Shown: positions 24,034-33,289 of the stretch, in pieces
Position numbering within the stretch: the stretch's first letter is position 1
Layout: each line of letters begins with the position of its first letter
Assembly (NCBI RefSeq): GCF_005144865.1
Contig: NZ_SWFM01000006.1
Coordinates: 1-64,000 of the forward strand
Origin: Guptibacillus hwajinpoensis
Lineage (GTDB): Bacteria > Bacillota > Bacilli > Bacillales > Guptibacillaceae
Direction: 5' to 3'
DNA length: 64,000 bases
Made by a program: the position numbers and the translations under genes
The notes under the pieces: model-generated
Told to the model about the DNA's origin: nothing
Seen by the model: only the letters and a program-made list of their open reading frames with translations
The model's database searches: none

Positions 24034-25278
24034 ATGCGAAATAAGCAAACGTTCATCGTTAGCCTTATGGCCTTTTCGCTCGTATTATCCGGTTGTGTTC
24101 CTAGTTTTATGAAGAACGAGCAGGATGAAACAGTGAAGGCACCTAATTCCGAAGGTGAAAGTGAAGAAATGATTGTAAGTGATGATATTAAAACATCGGA
24201 AAGATATTATCGTTCGGTGCTTGAGAAGGATGGGGAAAAGAATTCTCTTGATACGTCTAAGGTTCGAGGACTAGTAACAGCTGGTGTAGACAACCGTCTC
24301 GACGTTGATTCCCTTGAGATGGGGCTAATTAGACTTTCGCAGGAGCACTATGACCCAGATAAATATTTCTTTAAAGAAGGACAATTGTTTGATTCTGACC
24401 AGATTCATAGTTGGTTATACCGAGATAACGGTGTTTCAAAGAAAGAAGCGGAAAAGGATAAAAAGAAAAAAGTAAACGAAGGTCTTAATCCTGTTCTTGG
24501 TGTAAAAGATGATCAGGCTAATTATGAACAGGTCATTGCAGCTGAAAAGAAAAACCCCAAATTCTTATCTTATATTCATGAACAGGATTACTATGTTCAA
24601 AATAAAGATGAAGAACTACAGCTTGGTGGTATTTCAATTGCCCTTTCGCTCTATTCTGAATACCCTTATTCCGTTCTAGATGAAAAGGGTCTGAAATATA
24701 CAGGGTCCGTGAAGTTAGATAAGAAAGAAGTTATTGCGAAGGCTAAAGAGTCAATTACCCCAATTATTAAGAAGATTCGGGCTGAGCATGATGTTCCAAT
24801 TATGTTCTCGCTATTTATGGAGCAACCAAGACAATCGGTCGTTCCAGGTAACTTTGTTGCTAGCGCATATGTAGAAGAAGGAAAATCTAGTCCAGGTTCT
24901 TGGAAGGACTTGAACGAGCAATATGTGGCGTTTCCGTCATCAAAGGCGGAGACTGAATATCCAGCAGAGTCAGAGAAATTCGCTGATTTTACACGTGAAA
25001 TTCAGGACTTCTTCCCAAATTTTGTAGGCGTGATTGGTACAGGTTTCTATAAACAGGATAAGCTAAGCCAAATGAAGGTTGAAATTCCAATCCAGTTCTA
25101 TAGTAAAGCTGAAGTGATTTCATTTACACAGTTTGTAAATGGACTAGTCAAAAAAAGAAATGATACTTTTCCTCAGGATTTACCGGTTTCTATTTATATA
25201 ACAAATAACGATGAACCTGAAAGTATGATAGTAAAAGATCCTAATGAAGAAGAACCGTTTGTTCATATTTATCAATAA
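24034..25278 (+). CDS. camS: CamS family sex-pheromone-type lipoprotein
   Basis: A 414-residue lipoprotein. The signal peptide MRNKQTFIVSLMAFSLVLSG ends in the lipobox LSGC, with Cys21 as the predicted lipidated residue. The remainder is the hydrophilic CamS/YerH domain. In enterococci and staphylococci the signal peptide of this family is processed to a peptide pheromone; in Bacillus the role is unknown. It is the last gene of the pcrB cluster, 13 bases after ligA, and ends at a strong terminator. Confidence 0.92.
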   Translation: MRNKQTFIVSLMAFSLVLSGCVPSFMKNEQDETVKAPNSEGESEEMIVSDDIKTSERYYRSVLEKDGEKNSLDTSKVRGLVTAGVDNRLDVDSLEMGLIRLSQEHYDPDKYFFKEGQLFDSDQIHSWLYRDNGVSKKEAEKDKKKKVNEGLNPVLGVKDDQANYEQVIAAEKKNPKFLSYIHEQDYYVQNKDEELQLGGISIALSLYSEYPYSVLDEKGLKYTGSVKLDKKEVIAKAKESITPIIKKIRAEHDVPIMFSLFMEQPRQSVVPGNFVASAYVEEGKSSPGSWKDLNEQYVAFPSSKAETEYPAESEKFADFTREIQDFFPNFVGVIGTGFYKQDKLSQMKVEIPIQFYSKAEVISFTQFVNGLVKKRNDTFPQDLPVSIYITNNDEPESMIVKDPNEEEPFVHIYQ

Positions 25279-25286
25279 AGAATAAG

Positions 25287-25323
25287 AAAGGCCCACTCTA
25301 TTTTTACTTCAGAGTGGGCCTTT
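25287..25323 (+). terminator. Terminator shared by camS and the zinc lipoprotein gene
   Basis: A perfect 13-bp inverted repeat (aaaggcccactct / agagtgggccttt) lies between two convergent genes, 9 bases from one and 13 from the other. Confidence 0.9.
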
Positions 25324-25335
25324 CTGTATGTGTGA

Positions 25336-26289
25336 TTAGTTAGATAATGCTTTTTTCATCGTGTGAATATTCTTTTCCATAAGGGTTAGATAAGTTTCAT
25401 TGTTCTTAATGTCTTTTTCACTTAGAACGGATAAATTATGAATACGTAGCGTTTTAAGACCAAGCTCTTGTTGAACGGCTTTCGCAGGCTTAGGTGTAGC
25501 GTTCTGCTCAAAAAGCATATAAGAGATACTATGACTCTCAGCCGTATCAATAATGTCCTCTAATTGCTTTTGTGTTGGTTCTTGAGATGGAGATAGTCCA
25601 GAAACACTTAGTTGCTTAAGTCCATAACGACTCTCCCAATAACTATATGCATCATGAGAAATAAGGAATTCGTTCTTAGGTGCATTAGAAACCATATCTT
25701 TAAAAGATTCATCAAGAGCAAGGAGATCGTTTTTTAATGCTTTAAAGTTTTTTTCAAACATCTCTTTTTTTTCAGGAGCTAGATCAACTAGCGTGTCTTT
25801 AATGTTCTCTGCAAGCTGAATAGAAAGAATAGGATCAATCCATATATGGGGATTAATATCACCGTGATCATGACCATCATGGCTTTGTTCATCAGCATGA
25901 GCTTCGTGTTCTTCTTCAGTTTCATCCATATGAATTCCATCTGCAGCTTCTAAAACAGTTACATCTTCGTTCTGAAGTGTTTCTTTAACGGCTTCCGCAA
26001 AACCTTCCATACCAGCACCGTTATAGATGAAAATGTCTGACTCTGCGAGCTTGGTCATTGTTTTTGTTGTTGGTTCAAAACTATGTGCATCGCTACCTGG
26101 TGGGATAATTGACTCTGCATTTACATCATTACCACCAATGCGTTCAGCAAAATATTTAAGAGGATATATGGTTGTATAGATATCGATTATGCCATCACTT
26201 TTAAAATTAGGATCTTTGGGCGAACACGCCATGAGTAATAAAGTAGTGATGGATAGAAGCGTAACTACTTTAAAAGATGTTCTTATCAT
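25336..26289 (-). CDS. znuA: Zinc ABC transporter substrate-binding lipoprotein (ZnuA/AdcA type)
   Basis: Extracellular metal-binding lipoprotein of 317 residues. The signal peptide ends in LLMAC (lipobox). The cluster A-1 fold is shown by IDIYTTIYPLKYFAERIGG, the metal ligand His in PPGSDAHSFEPT, and HDAYSYWESRYGL. The His/Asp/Glu-rich loop HMDETEEEHEAHADEQSHDG with HDHGDINPHIWIDP marks a zinc rather than manganese binder. No permease or ATPase gene (znuB, znuC) is adjacent, so it must work with partners elsewhere. The start at 26289 gives a proper signal peptide. Confidence 0.9.
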   Translation of the reverse strand: MIRTSFKVVTLLSITTLLLMACSPKDPNFKSDGIIDIYTTIYPLKYFAERIGGNDVNAESIIPPGSDAHSFEPTTKTMTKLAESDIFIYNGAGMEGFAEAVKETLQNEDVTVLEAADGIHMDETEEEHEAHADEQSHDGHDHGDINPHIWIDPILSIQLAENIKDTLVDLAPEKKEMFEKNFKALKNDLLALDESFKDMVSNAPKNEFLISHDAYSYWESRYGLKQLSVSGLSPSQEPTQKQLEDIIDTAESHSISYMLFEQNATPKPAKAVQQELGLKTLRIHNLSVLSEKDIKNNETYLTLMEKNIHTMKKALSN

Positions 26290-26328
26290 AATGATTTTCC
26301 CTTCGTTTTGCATAGTGTTAATTATTAT

Positions 26329-26368
26329 ATCGTAGTCATTACTGTTTGCAAACAGTAATGACTACGAT
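26329..26368. promoter_or_regulatory. 40-bp perfect palindrome containing two Zur-like boxes
   Basis: Bases 26329-26368 form an uninterrupted inverted repeat with 20-base arms. Each arm contains a 15-base block (26330-26344 and 26353-26367) matching the Bacillus Zur pattern tcgtaat-n-attacga at about 12 of 15 positions. It lies 40 bases before the zinc lipoprotein start, where a repressor would block transcription. Call from motif and context. Confidence 0.65.
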
Positions 26369-26813
26369 TTATATATACGATAGAAATTGAGTCAGTTAAC
26401 ACTGGTTTTATAGTAAGGATTAAACCGACTCAGTTAAGAAATTTTATTAGAAGGTGAGTATGAAACATGATAAAAAGACGCAATCTATAAAAAATATTTC
26501 AATTTGACGATTAACATTACAAAATGGTGGGTAAATGTTACTAGAGTGTGTCGCTGTTTCACATAATCGTCAATTTATTTAAATAAGTTATGTTGAATAC
26601 TTATGACATTAAAGTTGCCAAACGGAGGAAATAGTTAACAATGGTGAATATTTATTCACTATAAAGTTTATCTTATAATGTTTTGATTGTTCAGAAAAAT
26701 ATTTTGTGATATAGTAATGATTGGTTTGTAAAGGACTAATGGTCTATATCAATAATTTGTACCCACAGGAAAAATGCATACCTGTGAATAATGACTTTGG
26801 AGGGGGTGAAAGC
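26369..26813. other. 445-bp A+T-rich gap before the symporter genes
   Basis: No convincing gene. Seen here: two near-identical stretches gagtcagttaa and gactcagttaa (about 26389 and 26428); a 15-codon frame with a good ribosome site near 26459 that stops at once and may be the remnant of a lost gene; a 7-codon frame at 26641 whose sequence contains gtgaata-tt-tattcac; a likely promoter (ttgttc 26687, tatagt 26710, 17-base spacer) and a cacagg / cctgtg hairpin at 26764-26785 before the small gene. Confidence 0.5.
26687..26715 (+). promoter_or_regulatory. Likely promoter of the small membrane protein and symporter
   Basis: ttgttc (26687-26692) and tatagt (26710-26715) with a 17-base spacer and a tgtg-like extension before the -10, about 100 bases upstream of the first gene. 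Confidence 0.5.
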
Positions 26814-26918
26814 GTGGAATATACCTTAACTACAGCAACATGGTTCTGGCTTCTTATACCAATGCCTTTATTAGTCGTATTATCAATAATAACTTTTTTT
26901 ACTGAAAGGAGAGAATAG
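26814..26918 (+). CDS. 34-residue membrane protein paired with the symporter
   Basis: Encodes MEYTLTTATWFWLLIPMPLL followed by VVLSIITFFTERRE. GTG start behind a very strong ggaggggg (26799-26805). One transmembrane helix (about 9-28) and a short charged tail. It ends 6 bases before the symporter start and its tail codons contain that gene's ribosome site (aaaggagag). This arrangement resembles the small accessory subunits coded with some sodium symporters. Its role as a subunit is inference from position. Confidence 0.75.
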   Translation: MEYTLTTATWFWLLIPMPLLVVLSIITFFTERRE

Positions 26919-26924
26919 TGCTAA

Positions 26925-28388
26925 ATGAGTATTGAGACGCCTACGCTAGTCACGTTTATTGTTTATCTTGTCGGTATGCTTGCAATCGGATTAGTTGCAT
27001 ACAAAATGACAAGTAACCTGTCCGATTACGTTCTTGGAGGAAGAAGATTAGGTGGATCTGTTGCTGCACTAAGTGCTGGCGCATCAGATATGAGTAGTTG
27101 GCTCTTACTAGGACTGCCTGGTGCAATGTACGCAGGCGGAATGAGTCAAATTTGGATTGGGATTGGGCTCGCAATCGGAGCATACCTGAACTGGCAGTTT
27201 GTCGCTTCGCGTCTACGCCGTTACACCGAAGTGGCGAATGACTCGATTACGGTACCGGATTATCTTGAAAACCGTTTCCGTGATAGCTCGAAAGCTCTTC
27301 GTGTTATCTCAGCGATTGTCATTCTTGTATTCTTTACGTTCTATACGTCTTCAGGTCTTGTTGGGGGCGCAATCCTGTTTGAAAGCTCGTTCGGTATGAG
27401 CTATGAAAGCGCATTGTGGATCGGTGCAATTGTAATTATTTCTTACACGTTCCTCGGTGGTTTCTTAGCAGTAAGCTGGACAGACTTCTTCCAGGGAATA
27501 CTTATGTTCCTTGCTCTTGTTATCGTGCCTATTGTTGCTCTAAACGAAATGGGCGGCTGGAGCGAAACAGTTAATCAAGTAGGTGCTACAGATACTACTT
27601 ATCTTGATATCTTTACTGGTATGAGCTTTATGGGTATTCTTTCCCTACTTGGTTGGGGACTAGGTTACTTTGGTCAGCCTCATATCATCACACGTTTTAT
27701 GGCTGTTAAATCTTCAAAAGAGATTCCTAAAGCACGCCTTGTTGGTATGTCATGGATGGTTCTTTCCCTGTTTGGTGCAATCTTTACTGGTTTTATCGGT
27801 ATTGCTTACTTTAATGCAGGACTTGAGAACTCCGAAACAGTCTTCATCGAATTTACGCAAGTACTCTTTAACCCATGGGTATCCGGCTTCTTACTTGCTG
27901 CGATCCTATCTGCAATTATGAGTACAATTGACTCTCAGCTACTTGTATCATCAAGTGCTGTAGCGGAAGATTTCTATAAAGCAATCCTTCGTAAGAACGC
28001 TAGCCAGACTGAGCTTGTATGGGTTGGCCGTATTGCAGTACTAGCTATTGCGTTGCTTGCTATCCTACTTGCATATAACCCTGATAGCAGTGTTCTTAAC
28101 CTGGTAAGTTATGCCTGGGCAGGATTTGGTGCCGCATTTGGTCCAGTTATCATACTGAGTCTATTCTGGAAACGAATGACTCGTAATGGTGCAATCGGTG
28201 GTATCATCACAGGTGCGGTTGTCGTAATCCTATGGGCTCAATTGTCCGGCGGACTATTTGATCTTTATGAACTAATCCCAGGCTTTATCCTAGCTTGGAT
28301 TGCTGTAATGGCATTCAGCTTTGTAGGTAAGGCTCCAGGTGAAGAGATTGAAGCAGAATTTGAAGAAGCTAAAGTTTCTAAATTCTAA
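26925..28388 (+). CDS. opuE: Sodium/proline symporter (OpuE/PutP type)
   Basis: Sodium:solute symporter family protein of 487 residues with about 13 transmembrane segments. VAALSAGASDMSSWLLLGLPGAMYAGG (about 46-72) carries the substrate and sodium site of proline carriers, and LAAILSAIMSTIDSQLLVSSSAVAEDFYK (about 324-352) is the second sodium-site helix. The position after pcrA-ligA-yerH and before gatCAB matches B. subtilis opuE, the osmoregulated proline carrier, so that assignment is preferred over catabolic putP. Confidence 0.88.
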   Translation: MSIETPTLVTFIVYLVGMLAIGLVAYKMTSNLSDYVLGGRRLGGSVAALSAGASDMSSWLLLGLPGAMYAGGMSQIWIGIGLAIGAYLNWQFVASRLRRYTEVANDSITVPDYLENRFRDSSKALRVISAIVILVFFTFYTSSGLVGGAILFESSFGMSYESALWIGAIVIISYTFLGGFLAVSWTDFFQGILMFLALVIVPIVALNEMGGWSETVNQVGATDTTYLDIFTGMSFMGILSLLGWGLGYFGQPHIITRFMAVKSSKEIPKARLVGMSWMVLSLFGAIFTGFIGIAYFNAGLENSETVFIEFTQVLFNPWVSGFLLAAILSAIMSTIDSQLLVSSSAVAEDFYKAILRKNASQTELVWVGRIAVLAIALLAILLAYNPDSSVLNLVSYAWAGFGAAFGPVIILSLFWKRMTRNGAIGGIITGAVVVILWAQLSGGLFDLYELIPGFILAWIAVMAFSFVGKAPGEEIEAEFEEAKVSKF

Positions 28389-28399
28389 GTTGATAAGTG

Positions 28400-28432
28400 A
28401 AAGGCTCACCCATAAGAGGGTGAGCCTTTTTT
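28400..28432 (+). terminator. Terminator after the symporter
   Basis: Stem aaaggctcaccc / gggtgagcctttt with a 6-base loop and a T run. Confidence 0.9.
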
Positions 28433-28456
28433 ACAATATTGGAAAAAAGCTAAACA

Positions 28457-28499
28457 AACGTTTGATTAATGACCATTAAATAAACATTTGTTTAAAAAT
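28457..28499. promoter_or_regulatory. Two TetR-operator-like inverted repeats before gatC
   Basis: aaacaaacgtttga and aaacatttgttta, about 27 bases apart centre to centre, are each nearly palindromic. Such sites are typical of TetR-family operators. No TetR gene is present nearby in the window. Low-certainty call from sequence shape. Confidence 0.35.
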
Positions 28500-28589
28500 G
28501 GAACAGACGGCGTTCTGTTGCTTAATGAAGTCTCTTTTTGGTATCATCTATATATTGCAGGTTGTTCGAATTTTGTGGAGGTGAAAGAG

Positions 28590-28880
28590 ATGTCCAGAAT
28601 TACCAAAGAACAGGTGAAGCACGTAGCGAACCTGGCTAGATTAGAAATGGATGAGGCAGAAGTAGAAAAGTTCACAACTCAGCTTGATGACATTATTTCA
28701 ATGGCAGAACAGTTGAATGAATTAGATACAGAGAACGTAGAACCAACAACCCACGTTCTTGATTTAAAGAATGTTCTTCGTGAAGACAAGGCTCAACCAT
28801 GGCTTTCTCGTGAAGAAGCATTGAAGAATGCGCCGGACCATGCAAACGGTCAGGTTAAAGTCCCATCAATATTTGAGTAA
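28590..28880 (+). CDS. gatC: Glu/Asp-tRNA amidotransferase subunit C
   Basis: A 96-residue helical subunit that wraps around GatA in the complex converting Glu-tRNA(Gln) or Asp-tRNA(Asn) to the amidated form. Marks: [17 protein letters not shown] near the N-terminus, [25 protein letters not shown] and the C-terminal [19 protein letters not shown]. The ATG follows ggaggtgaaaga. First gene of gatCAB. Confidence 0.95.
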   Translation: MSRITKEQVKHVANLARLEMDEAEVEKFTTQLDDIISMAEQLNELDTENVEPTTHVLDLKNVLREDKAQPWLSREEALKNAPDHANGQVKVPSIFE

Positions 28881-28894
28881 AGGAGGCAACGTCC

Positions 28895-30343
28895 TTGTTT
28901 GATAAAAGTATTAGTGAGCTTCACAGCTTGCTTCATAAAAAAGAATTATCCGTCAGCGAAATCGTTCAATCATCGTTTGATCGCATCAACACGGTTGATG
29001 AAAAGGTAAAAGCGTTCATGACGTTAAATGAAGAAGGAGCTATGCAAGCTGCAAAAGCACTTGATGGAAAGCTCGGAACAGAAGAAGCGAGAGGACTTCT
29101 CTTTGGTCTTCCAGTCGGTGTAAAGGATAACATCGTAACAAAGGGTCTTCGCACGACAGCATCAAGTCAGCTTCTTGGAAATTTTGAACCATTACATAAC
29201 GCAACAGTGGTTGAGCGCTTAAACGCAGCGGAAACGATCACAGTTGGTAAACTTAATATGGATGAGTTCGCAATGGGTTCTTCAAATGAAAACTCTGGCT
29301 TCTATGGCACGCGTAATCCATGGAATACAGACTATGTACCAGGTGGATCTAGCGGTGGCTCTGCTGCGTCTGTTGCTGCTGGAGAAGTATTCTTCTCATT
29401 AGGTTCTGATACTGGTGGTTCAATCCGTCAACCGGCTGCATTTTGTGGCGTTGTTGGATTAAAACCAACTTACGGACTTGTTTCTCGTTTTGGACTAATT
29501 GCTTTCGCATCTTCTCTTGATCAGATTGGACCAATTACGAACACAGTAGAAGACAACGCATATCTTCTTCAATCAATTGCTGGTCATGACAAGATGGATT
29601 CTACGTCTGCCAATGTTGATGTACCAGATTACCTTTCAAGCCTAACTGGTGATGTGAAAGGTCTTCGCATTGCTGTGCCGAAAGAATATCTTGCTGAAGG
29701 TGTAGACGAAGATGTGAAGAACAACGTCCTTCAGGCACTTAAAAAGCTTGAAGAGCTTGGCGCATCTTGGGAAGAAGTATCTCTTCCTCATTCGAAATAC
29801 GCTGTAGCTACTTACTACCTTCTTTCTTCTTCTGAAGCATCTGCTAACCTTGCTCGCTTTGATGGAGTACGTTACGGCGTACGTGCTGAAGCAGAGAACC
29901 TTCTTGATCTTTATAAGAAAACAAGAAGTGAAGGCTTTGGTGACGAAGTAAAGCGACGCATCATGCTAGGAACGTTTGCGCTTAGCTCAGGTTACTATGA
30001 CGCTTATTATAAGAAAGCACAGAAAGTACGGACGCTAATCAAGAACGATTTTGAAAAAGTGTTTGAAGACTACGATGTGATTATCGGACCAACTACGCCA
30101 ACACCAGCATTTAAAGTAGGCGAGAAGATCGATAACCCGCTTACGATGTATGCAAATGACATCCTAACAATCCCAGTTAACCTTGCAGGCGTACCTGCGA
30201 TTTCGGTTCCATGTGGATTATCGAATGGCCTACCTGTCGGACTTCAAATAATCGGAAAGCACTTTGATGAGAGAACTGTATACCGCGTTGCTCATGCGTT
30301 TGAGCAAGCTACAGATCATCATAAGGCTAAGCCAGAGCTGTAA
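28895..30343 (+). CDS. gatA: Glu/Asp-tRNA amidotransferase subunit A
   Basis: Glutaminase subunit of 482 residues with the amidase signature. The Ser-cisSer-Lys triad is visible: Lys in [12 protein letters not shown] (about 74-85), Ser pairs in [15 protein letters not shown] (about 149-163) and [16 protein letters not shown] (about 169-184). The start is TTG at 28895, with aggagg exactly 8 bases upstream and the family's usual N-terminus; no other start fits. Confidence 0.96.
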   Translation: MFDKSISELHSLLHKKELSVSEIVQSSFDRINTVDEKVKAFMTLNEEGAMQAAKALDGKLGTEEARGLLFGLPVGVKDNIVTKGLRTTASSQLLGNFEPLHNATVVERLNAAETITVGKLNMDEFAMGSSNENSGFYGTRNPWNTDYVPGGSSGGSAASVAAGEVFFSLGSDTGGSIRQPAAFCGVVGLKPTYGLVSRFGLIAFASSLDQIGPITNTVEDNAYLLQSIAGHDKMDSTSANVDVPDYLSSLTGDVKGLRIAVPKEYLAEGVDEDVKNNVLQALKKLEELGASWEEVSLPHSKYAVATYYLLSSSEASANLARFDGVRYGVRAEAENLLDLYKKTRSEGFGDEVKRRIMLGTFALSSGYYDAYYKKAQKVRTLIKNDFEKVFEDYDVIIGPTTPTPAFKVGEKIDNPLTMYANDILTIPVNLAGVPAISVPCGLSNGLPVGLQIIGKHFDERTVYRVAHAFEQATDHHKAKPEL

Positions 30344-30359
30344 GGGGTGACTACTGAAA

Positions 30360-31793
30360 ATGAATTTTGAAACTATTATTGGTCTGGAAGTTCACTCAGA
30401 ACTAAAGACAAACACGAAGATTTTCTGTAATTGTTCAACTGATTTTGGTGCACCACCTAACACGAACGTGTGCCCGATCTGTCTCGGTCACCCTGGTGTC
30501 CTTCCAGTGATGAACGAACAGGCTGTTGATTTTGCAATGCGCGCAGCAATGGCTTTGAACTGTGAAATTGCTGAAAATACGAAATTTGACCGCAAAAATT
30601 ATTTCTACCCTGATAACCCGAAGGCATATCAGATTTCCCAGTATGATAAGCCGATTGGGGAGAACGGTTGGATTGATATTGAAGTAGACGGTAAAACAAA
30701 GCGAATTGGTATTACTCGTCTTCATCTTGAGGAGGACGCTGGTAAGCTAACACACGTTGATGGAGAGAACCACTCACTTGTCGACTTCAACCGTCAGGGT
30801 ACACCTCTAGTTGAGATCGTATCTGAGCCGGATATTCGTACACCAGAAGAAGCTTATGCTTATCTTGAGAAGCTAAAAGCTATCCTTCAATATACAGAAG
30901 TATCAGATTGTAAAATGGAAGAAGGATCACTTCGCTGTGATGCGAACCTTTCTCTTCGTCCATATGGTCAAGAAGAGTTCGGTACGAAAACAGAACTGAA
31001 GAACTTGAACTCATTTGCGAATGTGCAAAAAGGTCTTCAATTCGAAGAAGTACGTCAGGAAAAAGAGCTCCTTACAGGAAACGTAATCGGTCAGGAAACA
31101 CGTCGTTACGACGAAGCTGGCAAGAAAACGATTCTTATGCGTGTGAAAGAAGGATCTGACGACTATCGTTACTTCCCAGAACCGGACCTTGTTCGTCTAG
31201 AGATTAACAAAGAATGGATGGACCGCGTACGCGAAGATATCCCTGAACTTCCAGACGCACGTCGTGAGCGCTATGTGAAGGAATATGACCTTCCAGAATA
31301 CGATGCGATGGTTCTCACTCAGTCTAAGAAAATGTCTGATTTCTTCGAAGTAGCGATTGGCCAAGGAGCTGATCCGAAACAGACATCGAACTGGCTGATG
31401 GGTGAAGTGTCTGCTTACTTGAATGCGAATTATAAAGAAATTGATGAAGTTGCCCTAACTCCAGAAGGGCTAGGCAAATTGATTTCTCTTATTGAAAAGG
31501 GAACAATTTCTTCTAAGATCGCGAAGAAAGTTTTCAAAGACCTTATCGAAAAAGGCGGCGACCCTGAGCAGATCGTTAAAGACAAAGGTCTTGTACAGAT
31601 TTCTGACGAAGGCGAGCTTCGCTCAATCGTTTCAGGTATTCTAGACGAAAACGAACAGTCGATCGAAGACTACAAGAACGGTAAAGACCGTGCCCTAGGC
31701 TTCCTAGTAGGTCAGGTTATGAAAGCAACCAAAGGAAAAGCTAATCCTCCGATGGTTAACAAACTCATTGTTGAAGAAATGGATAAGCGATAA
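30360..31793 (+). CDS. gatB: Glu/Asp-tRNA amidotransferase subunit B
   Basis: Kinase/transamidation subunit of 477 residues. [17 protein letters not shown] (7-23), [13 protein letters not shown] (about 38-50), the zinc-binding cysteines, [19 protein letters not shown] (about 79-97) and EDAGKLTH are the GatB signatures; the C-terminal YqeY-like tail contains [13 protein letters not shown] and PPMVNKLI. It follows gatA by 16 bases. Confidence 0.97.
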   Translation: MNFETIIGLEVHSELKTNTKIFCNCSTDFGAPPNTNVCPICLGHPGVLPVMNEQAVDFAMRAAMALNCEIAENTKFDRKNYFYPDNPKAYQISQYDKPIGENGWIDIEVDGKTKRIGITRLHLEEDAGKLTHVDGENHSLVDFNRQGTPLVEIVSEPDIRTPEEAYAYLEKLKAILQYTEVSDCKMEEGSLRCDANLSLRPYGQEEFGTKTELKNLNSFANVQKGLQFEEVRQEKELLTGNVIGQETRRYDEAGKKTILMRVKEGSDDYRYFPEPDLVRLEINKEWMDRVREDIPELPDARRERYVKEYDLPEYDAMVLTQSKKMSDFFEVAIGQGADPKQTSNWLMGEVSAYLNANYKEIDEVALTPEGLGKLISLIEKGTISSKIAKKVFKDLIEKGGDPEQIVKDKGLVQISDEGELRSIVSGILDENEQSIEDYKNGKDRALGFLVGQVMKATKGKANPPMVNKLIVEEMDKR

Positions 31794-31799
31794 GAAGTG

Positions 31800-31826
31800 C
31801 CCCCTCCTGAATGGAGGGGGATTTTT
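31800..31826 (+). terminator. Terminator of gatCAB
   Basis: Stem ccccctcc / ggaggggg, 5-base loop, then attttt. Confidence 0.88.
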
Positions 31827-31887
31827 AATGTGTTTGAGTGAAGTTTTGTTCACAATCCATAAATATACCTAAGCTCTTTTTTTCATT

Positions 31888-31916
31888 TTGCTTTTTTTAG
31901 GGGAAAAGCCTATAAT
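31888..31916 (+). promoter_or_regulatory. Promoter upstream of dagK
   Basis: ttgctt (31888-31893) and a perfect tataat (31911-31916) separated by 17 bases. The predicted leader before dagK is about 150 bases and contains cggtcacg twice (near 31930 and 31945) and a T run at 31965; no known riboswitch is recognised in it. Confidence 0.65.
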
Positions 31917-32074
31917 CATAACAGAAGGTCACGCGGTGGAAAACGGTCACGAGAATGTGGGCGTTTTTTGTTTGCGACTATCATATAATTTACTAATGAT
32001 GATGTCTTTAAAACTAATTAATAACAGATGATAAGAAGCAGAGAATCGAGATAGAGAAGATAGGATGATGAAGG

Positions 32075-33022
32075 ATGAAACGTGCAAGACTGATCTATAA
32101 TCCAACGTCCGGAAGAGAACAGGTAAAGAGGTCACTGCCTTATATTCTTGAACGTCTTGAAGTAAATGGTTACGAAACTTCAGCTCATGCGACAACGTGT
32201 GAAGGGGATGCTACAGAAGCGGCACGTATTGCAGTTGAGCGGAGATTTGATCTAGTAATTGCTGCTGGAGGAGACGGAACAATTTATGAAGTGATTAACG
32301 GTATTGCTGAGCAACCGTATCGCCCTAAAATGGGTATCATCCCAGTTGGAACAACGAATGATTTCGCGCGAGCGATTGGTGTTCCACGCACAGTTGAAGG
32401 TGCGATGGATGTCCTATGCAATGGACTTGAAATGCCAATTGATATCGGTCGAGTAAATGAACATTACTTTATCAATATTGCTGGTGGCGGACGTCTGACC
32501 GAATTAACGTATGAAGTACCAAGCAAGCTTAAAACAATGCTTGGCCAACTTGCTTACTATATGAAAGGGATTGAGATGCTTCCGTCAATTCGTCCAACCA
32601 AGACGCGCATTGAATATGATGGAAAGCTTTTTGAAGATGAGATCATGCTTTTCCTCGTTTCAAACTCGAACTCAATTGGTGGATTTGAGAAGCTAGCACC
32701 TCATGCTTCATTGAATGATGGATTATTCGATCTTATGATTTTAAAGAAGACGAATATTGCTGAGTTCATTCGGATCGCAAGTAGTGCTCTACGTGGTGAT
32801 CATATTAATGATCCAAACGTTGTCTACAAGAAAGCAAGCCATATTAAAGTAGAATCTGTTGATAAAATGCAGCTCAATCTCGATGGTGAATATGGTGGGC
32901 CACTCCCAGCCGAATTCACAAACTTGTATCGTCACATCACGATGATCGTGCCTAAGGAAACAAGCGAGAAGCATACAAATGAAGAAGAAGCAGCTCACAA
33001 GCGAGCTGTATCTGATGAGTAA
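32075..33022 (+). CDS. dagK: Diacylglycerol kinase DagK (DgkB)
   Basis: Soluble diacylglycerol kinase of 315 residues that returns diacylglycerol from lipoteichoic acid synthesis to phosphatidic acid. The N-terminal IYNPTSGRE, AAGGDGTIYEVINGIAE (about 67-83) with the nucleotide-binding GGDGT, and PVGTTNDFARAIGVPR (about 94-109) are the DAGK catalytic marks; QLNLDGEYGGPLPAEF (about 266-281) closes the second domain. It corresponds to B. subtilis yerQ; yerO and yerP (swrC), which lie before it there, are absent here. Confidence 0.95.
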   Translation: MKRARLIYNPTSGREQVKRSLPYILERLEVNGYETSAHATTCEGDATEAARIAVERRFDLVIAAGGDGTIYEVINGIAEQPYRPKMGIIPVGTTNDFARAIGVPRTVEGAMDVLCNGLEMPIDIGRVNEHYFINIAGGGRLTELTYEVPSKLKTMLGQLAYYMKGIEMLPSIRPTKTRIEYDGKLFEDEIMLFLVSNSNSIGGFEKLAPHASLNDGLFDLMILKKTNIAEFIRIASSALRGDHINDPNVVYKKASHIKVESVDKMQLNLDGEYGGPLPAEFTNLYRHITMIVPKETSEKHTNEEEAAHKRAVSDE

Positions 33023-33032
33023 GGTCGTAGAG

Positions 33033-33061
33033 AAGCCAGAGATTTTGATCTCTGGTTTTTT
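33033..33061 (+). terminator. Terminator of dagK
   Basis: Stem ccagaga / tctctgg with a 6-base loop and six T residues. Confidence 0.85.
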
Positions 33062-33074
33062 CTATTCCGGTTGC

Positions 33075-33160
33075 TTTGGCTAATATAATGTAAATTTGGT
33101 CAATAAATCTTGGATTTGGCCAATTTATAGAGATTTTAGCATTAGAGATTCGGCCAATAA
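33075..33160. repeat. Array of four tttggccaata motifs
   Basis: Copies begin at 33075 (tttggctaata), 33095 (tttggtcaata), 33115 (tttggccaatt) and 33149 (ttcggccaata). The spacing is 20, 20 and 34 bases. Intervening bases are A+T-rich and not conserved. The layout is the same as the tcgcgg array near 18.6 kb, with a different core. Confidence 0.75.
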
Positions 33161-33289
33161 AACGATCTTCACCTCATTTTAGTGGTAAAAACTTCACCGG
33201 TTTGGAGCGTAATTGTTACATTTCGTGATCCAATCACACTGTGGTACAATTTTTGTACATGAAATCGAACGGAAAAGGACGGAAACCTA

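Noticed and set aside
28488-28589. An N-terminal extension of GatC by 34 residues
   Set aside because: The ggaggtgaaaga site and the conserved GatC N-terminus both point to the ATG at 28590.
31923-32074. A riboswitch or T-box in the dagK leader
   Set aside because: No conserved core of any known class is seen; only a repeated cggtcacg and a T run are present.
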